Shown in pieces: positions 3,895-6,285 of a stretch of 6,285 nt of DNA (its first letter is position 1; every line of letters begins with the position of its first letter). The notes under the pieces were generated by a model that saw only the letters and a list, made by a program, of their open reading frames with translations, had not been told where the DNA came from and made no database searches. Origin of the DNA: SHZI01 sp964391025 (lineage in GTDB: Bacteria; Pseudomonadota; Gammaproteobacteria; Steroidobacterales; GCA-2729495); NCBI GenBank assembly GCA_964391025.1, contig CAYMKJ010000237.1, positions 1 through 6,285 of the forward strand, in the 5' to 3' direction. The position numbers and the translations under genes are program-made.

Positions 3895-6285
3895 ATGCAG
3901 AAGCTGCGCAGCCCTCTTCTTTGGCTCTCAATTGCCGCGGTCCTGGCCCTGTATGCGGCGGTCGGGTTCCTGGCTGTGCCAAAGATCCTGACGGGCCTGG
4001 CCCGGGACACCGTCAAGTCGGACTACGGGCGGGAGCTGGCCGTCGGCGAGGTGCGCTTCAATCCCTTCACTCTCACTCTCGAGGTGGACAAGCTGGCCCT
4101 GCCGGACGCGGACGGCGGCCCGCTGCTCAGTTTCGAGCGGCTGCTCGTTGACCTGGAACTGAACTCACTTTGGCGGCGCGCGCTGTCGTTCCGGGCAATC
4201 AGCCTGGACGGTCTCGCCGTGAATGCGGTGGTTCGGCGAGGCGGAAACCTCAACCTGGCGGACCTCCAGACGCCAGTTGAGCCCGGGGTACCTCCCGTCG
4301 CAGAAGAGCCACTGCCCCGGTTGATCATCGGGGATCTGGCGGTGACCAGGGGCCGGGTGCGTTTCGAGGATCGGGACCGGCCGGAGCCGTTTGTGGCCAA
4401 CCTGGCGCCACTCACGTTCCGGCTCACCAACTTCAGCACCTACGTCACCGAGGGTGAACGTTACGAGCTGGATGCCACGCTGTTCGACTCCAGCCACTTT
4501 GCCTGGCGCGGCACGTTAAAGGCACAGCCGCTGTCCTCGGAGGGTGAATTCACCCTCCGCGATTTGCCGCTCCCGCGACTCGCGGCATTTCTCGGCGAAG
4601 CGCTGCGGCTCGAAGTCACGAGCGGCGCTGCCAGCCTGCGCGGCCAGTATCGCTTCGCGGATCGCCCATCGGGCGCAGACGTCGTCCTACGCAGCGGAGA
4701 GCTCCTGGTCACCCAGCTGGCAGTTCGGGACCGGGGTGAGCAGACGGATTACCTGGTCCTGGACAAGGTTACGGCCACCGGCCTTCAGCTGTCGCTGGCG
4801 GACGAGAAGGCCCTGGTGGGTGAAATCACGGTCACGGGCGGCAGGATTCAGACCTGGCTCACACCGGACGGCGAACTCAAGCGCTCCAATCTGCTCGACC
4901 CGATGGTCGGACCGCCCGCGGCCGCAGCGACCCCGGCCACTACGCCGGCCGCTGCGCCGGCCACTGCGCCGGCCACTGCGCCGGATGCGGGCTGGCAGGT
5001 GAGCATTCCGCGAATCAACGTCCGGAACCTGGCAGTTGGCCTTGAAGATCGCAGCCTGAAACCAGCGCCCGCACTGATCCTGCAGCCCCTCAACCTGACG
5101 GTCGAGGGTTATGCCACGCAGCCCGGGACCACCGTGAAAGCCCAGCTGGATGCCACCGTGAATGCCCGTGGCAGTCTCAAGGTCAATGCCACCGCCAATC
5201 TGGACACGCTGGCCACGGAAGCCGAAATCGACCTGAGTGGCGTGGAACTGGCGCTCGCCCAGCCCTACCTCGCACAGCAGACGAGCCTCACGCTGACCAG
5301 CGGCGCGCTGGCGGCGAAGGGGAAACTGACCTACGCCGACGCGGAGCCGGCCGCGCAAATTGGCTTCACGGGGGAGGTCAGCATCGACGGTCTGCGCACG
5401 ATCGACAATGTCCTCCGCGAGGACTTCGTGAAGTGGGATGCGCTGCGACTTGCGGGCGTCGACTACCGGTCTGCGCCCGAGAATCTCAAGATCGTGAGCA
5501 TCGACGCGCGCAGACCCTATGCGCGGGTGATCATCGGTCCGGACGGCACCACGAACATCGCCGCGATACTCGCGGGGCCTGGCGCGGTGGCCACTGCAGT
5601 TCCGGGCCCAACAGTGGGGCCTGCCGGGAGCCGGACCGGCGAGTCAGTGGCCGTCACTCAGCCTGCTCCGGCGGCACAGAAGGCCGCTACCGAGGCTGCG
5701 CCATTCCCCATTCGCATCGGCACGCTGAAGATCACCAACGGCTCGGCCAAGTTCGCCGATTTCACCACGCGCCCGAATTTCGCCATCGGCATCGAGAAGC
5801 TGAAGGGCACGATTGCCGGCCTTTCGTCGGCACAGAAGTCGCGCGCCAAAATCGAGCTGGACGGGCAGGTGGACCGATTCTCGCCAGTCACGATCCGCGG
5901 CGATGTAAATCCGCTGGCGGCAGAGACCTTCCTCGACATGGCGATGACGTTCAAGAATGTGGAGCTGGCCTCGTTCACGCCGTATTCAGGGCGTTTTGCC
6001 GGCTATTCCATCCGCCAGGGCAAGCTCGCGGTAGACCTGAACTACAAGGTGAACGACCGGAAGCTCGACGCGAAGCACAAGTTCGTGATCAACCAGCTCG
6101 AGCTCGGCGACAAGGTGGACAGCCCGGACTCGGTGGGACTGCCACTGAAGCTCGCCGTCGCCCTGCTCAAGGACCGGAATGGCGTCATCGATCTCGACCT
6201 CCCGGTGACCGGCGACCTGGATGATCCCCAGTGCCGCATCGGACCCATTGTCTGGCAGGTCCTGGTGAACCTGCTGACGAAGGTA
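3895..6285 (+). CDS. DUF748 (AsmA-like) envelope protein, partial at C-terminus
   Basis: Large envelope protein of the DUF748 family, related to AsmA-like proteins. Some relatives of that superfamily bridge inner and outer membranes and move or control lipids; a role here is inferred only. All 797 visible residues are in one unbroken frame and the gene continues past the right edge. A single hydrophobic anchor (about 8-30) follows a basic start, so the bulk should be periplasmic. The rest is strand-rich. The strongest family signature is C-terminal: GSAKFADF (616-623), FKNVEL, TPYSGRFAGY, then LPLKLAVALLKDRNGVIDLD (749-768) and PVTGDLDDP. Three units of about 215-235 residues recur, each with a linker after a DG-xx-N-like turn (linkers about 126-139, 337-366 and 561-602, the last two Ala/Pro-rich). 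The ATG at 3895 precedes M-Q-K-L-R; a TTG at 3877 is a weaker alternative, and an in-frame TGA lies at 3865-3867. It is divergent from the antiporter. Confidence 0.94.
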   Translation, partial: MQKLRSPLLWLSIAAVLALYAAVGFLAVPKILTGLARDTVKSDYGRELAVGEVRFNPFTLTLEVDKLALPDADGGPLLSFERLLVDLELNSLWRRALSFRAISLDGLAVNAVVRRGGNLNLADLQTPVEPGVPPVAEEPLPRLIIGDLAVTRGRVRFEDRDRPEPFVANLAPLTFRLTNFSTYVTEGERYELDATLFDSSHFAWRGTLKAQPLSSEGEFTLRDLPLPRLAAFLGEALRLEVTSGAASLRGQYRFADRPSGADVVLRSGELLVTQLAVRDRGEQTDYLVLDKVTATGLQLSLADEKALVGEITVTGGRIQTWLTPDGELKRSNLLDPMVGPPAAAATPATTPAAAPATAPATAPDAGWQVSIPRINVRNLAVGLEDRSLKPAPALILQPLNLTVEGYATQPGTTVKAQLDATVNARGSLKVNATANLDTLATEAEIDLSGVELALAQPYLAQQTSLTLTSGALAAKGKLTYADAEPAAQIGFTGEVSIDGLRTIDNVLREDFVKWDALRLAGVDYRSAPENLKIVSIDARRPYARVIIGPDGTTNIAAILAGPGAVATAVPGPTVGPAGSRTGESVAVTQPAPAAQKAATEAAPFPIRIGTLKITNGSAKFADFTTRPNFAIGIEKLKGTIAGLSSAQKSRAKIELDGQVDRFSPVTIRGDVNPLAAETFLDMAMTFKNVELASFTPYSGRFAGYSIRQGKLAVDLNYKVNDRKLDAKHKFVINQLELGDKVDSPDSVGLPLKLAVALLKDRNGVIDLDLPVTGDLDDPQCRIGPIVWQVLVNLLTKV
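4936..4983 (+). repeat. Four 12-bp tandem repeats encoding an Ala/Thr/Pro linker
   Basis: Four consecutive in-frame copies of a 12-bp unit: units 3 and 4 are identical (GCCACTGCGCCG), and units 1 and 2 each differ from them at one base. They encode A-T-T-P, A-A-A-P, A-T-A-P, A-T-A-P (residues 348-363 of the DUF748 protein) inside a longer Ala/Pro-rich stretch (about 337-366). The likely role is a flexible or extended spacer between two repeat units. Near-identical copies suggest recent expansion by slippage; copy-number change would keep the frame because 12 is a multiple of 3. Confidence 0.85.

Noticed and set aside
3896..3960. Possible minus-strand promoter with a TTGAGA-like -35 element upstream of the antiporter
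   Set aside because: No acceptable -10 element at 16-18 bp spacing, and the stretch is coding for the DUF748 N-terminus; a chance match.
3866..3982. 39-residue N-terminal extension of the antiporter from an in-frame ATG at 3982
   Set aside because: The added residues are Pro/Arg-rich, not membrane-like and not part of the family. They would overlap the DUF748 start; the internal ATG at 3865 opens straight into the first helix.
4687..5358. Minus-strand frame (223 codons) with a repeated R-S-G-R pattern
   Set aside because: The repetition is only the antisense reading of the 12-bp tandem repeat in the DUF748 linker; no start signal or family resemblance.
5433..6224. Open frame on the plus strand (263 codons) within the DUF748 gene
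   Set aside because: An out-of-frame shadow: Arg/His/Gly-rich, while the overlapping frame carries the best conserved part of DUF748.

Overview
The window is GC-rich and densely coding. It contains parts or all of six genes: five on the minus strand packed head to tail (3865 down to 1) and one divergent gene on the plus strand (3895 to the right edge). The base composition, the lipobox-type signal peptides and the families present (Kef-type CPA2 antiporter, M48 lipoprotein protease, DUF748) suggest a Gram-negative proteobacterium, most likely gammaproteobacterial. There is no rRNA or other marker to confirm this. No mobile element, CRISPR array, tRNA or rRNA gene was seen, and both outer genes run off the window.

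Minus-strand cluster, in transcription order: (1) a 534-residue monovalent cation:proton antiporter with a C-terminal Rossmann (TrkA-N) domain; (2) a 185-residue beta-carbonic-anhydrase-like protein that keeps the Cys/His/Cys zinc set but has lost the usual Asp-Arg pair; (3) a 172-residue lipoprotein of no family I recognise, with a CxxC-x5-C cluster; (4) a 162-residue four-helix DoxX-like inner-membrane protein; (5) an M48 metalloprotease lipoprotein with an HExxH motif, cut at its C-terminus by the window edge. The junctions are a 4-nt overlap (ATGA), a 2-nt gap, a 4-nt overlap (GTGA) and an 18-nt gap. The five genes are therefore almost certainly one operon with translational coupling.

Plus strand: a large DUF748 (AsmA-like) envelope protein, 797 residues visible and open at the right edge. 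It has one N-terminal membrane anchor, then a threefold internal repeat of about 215-235 residues whose units are interrupted by linkers, the last two rich in Ala and Pro. Linker 2 is made of a 12-bp tandem repeat. Its start codon lies only 29 bp from the antiporter start codon, so any promoter for either gene must lie partly inside the other.

Taken together the window is an envelope and ion-homeostasis locus. Coupling of a cation/H+ antiporter to a carbonic-anhydrase-like protein suggests a pH or bicarbonate theme, but that is inference. I see no defence system or other clearly new machinery. The most unusual items are the carbonic anhydrase homologue with the altered active site and the orphan Cys-rich lipoprotein between it and the DoxX-like gene.
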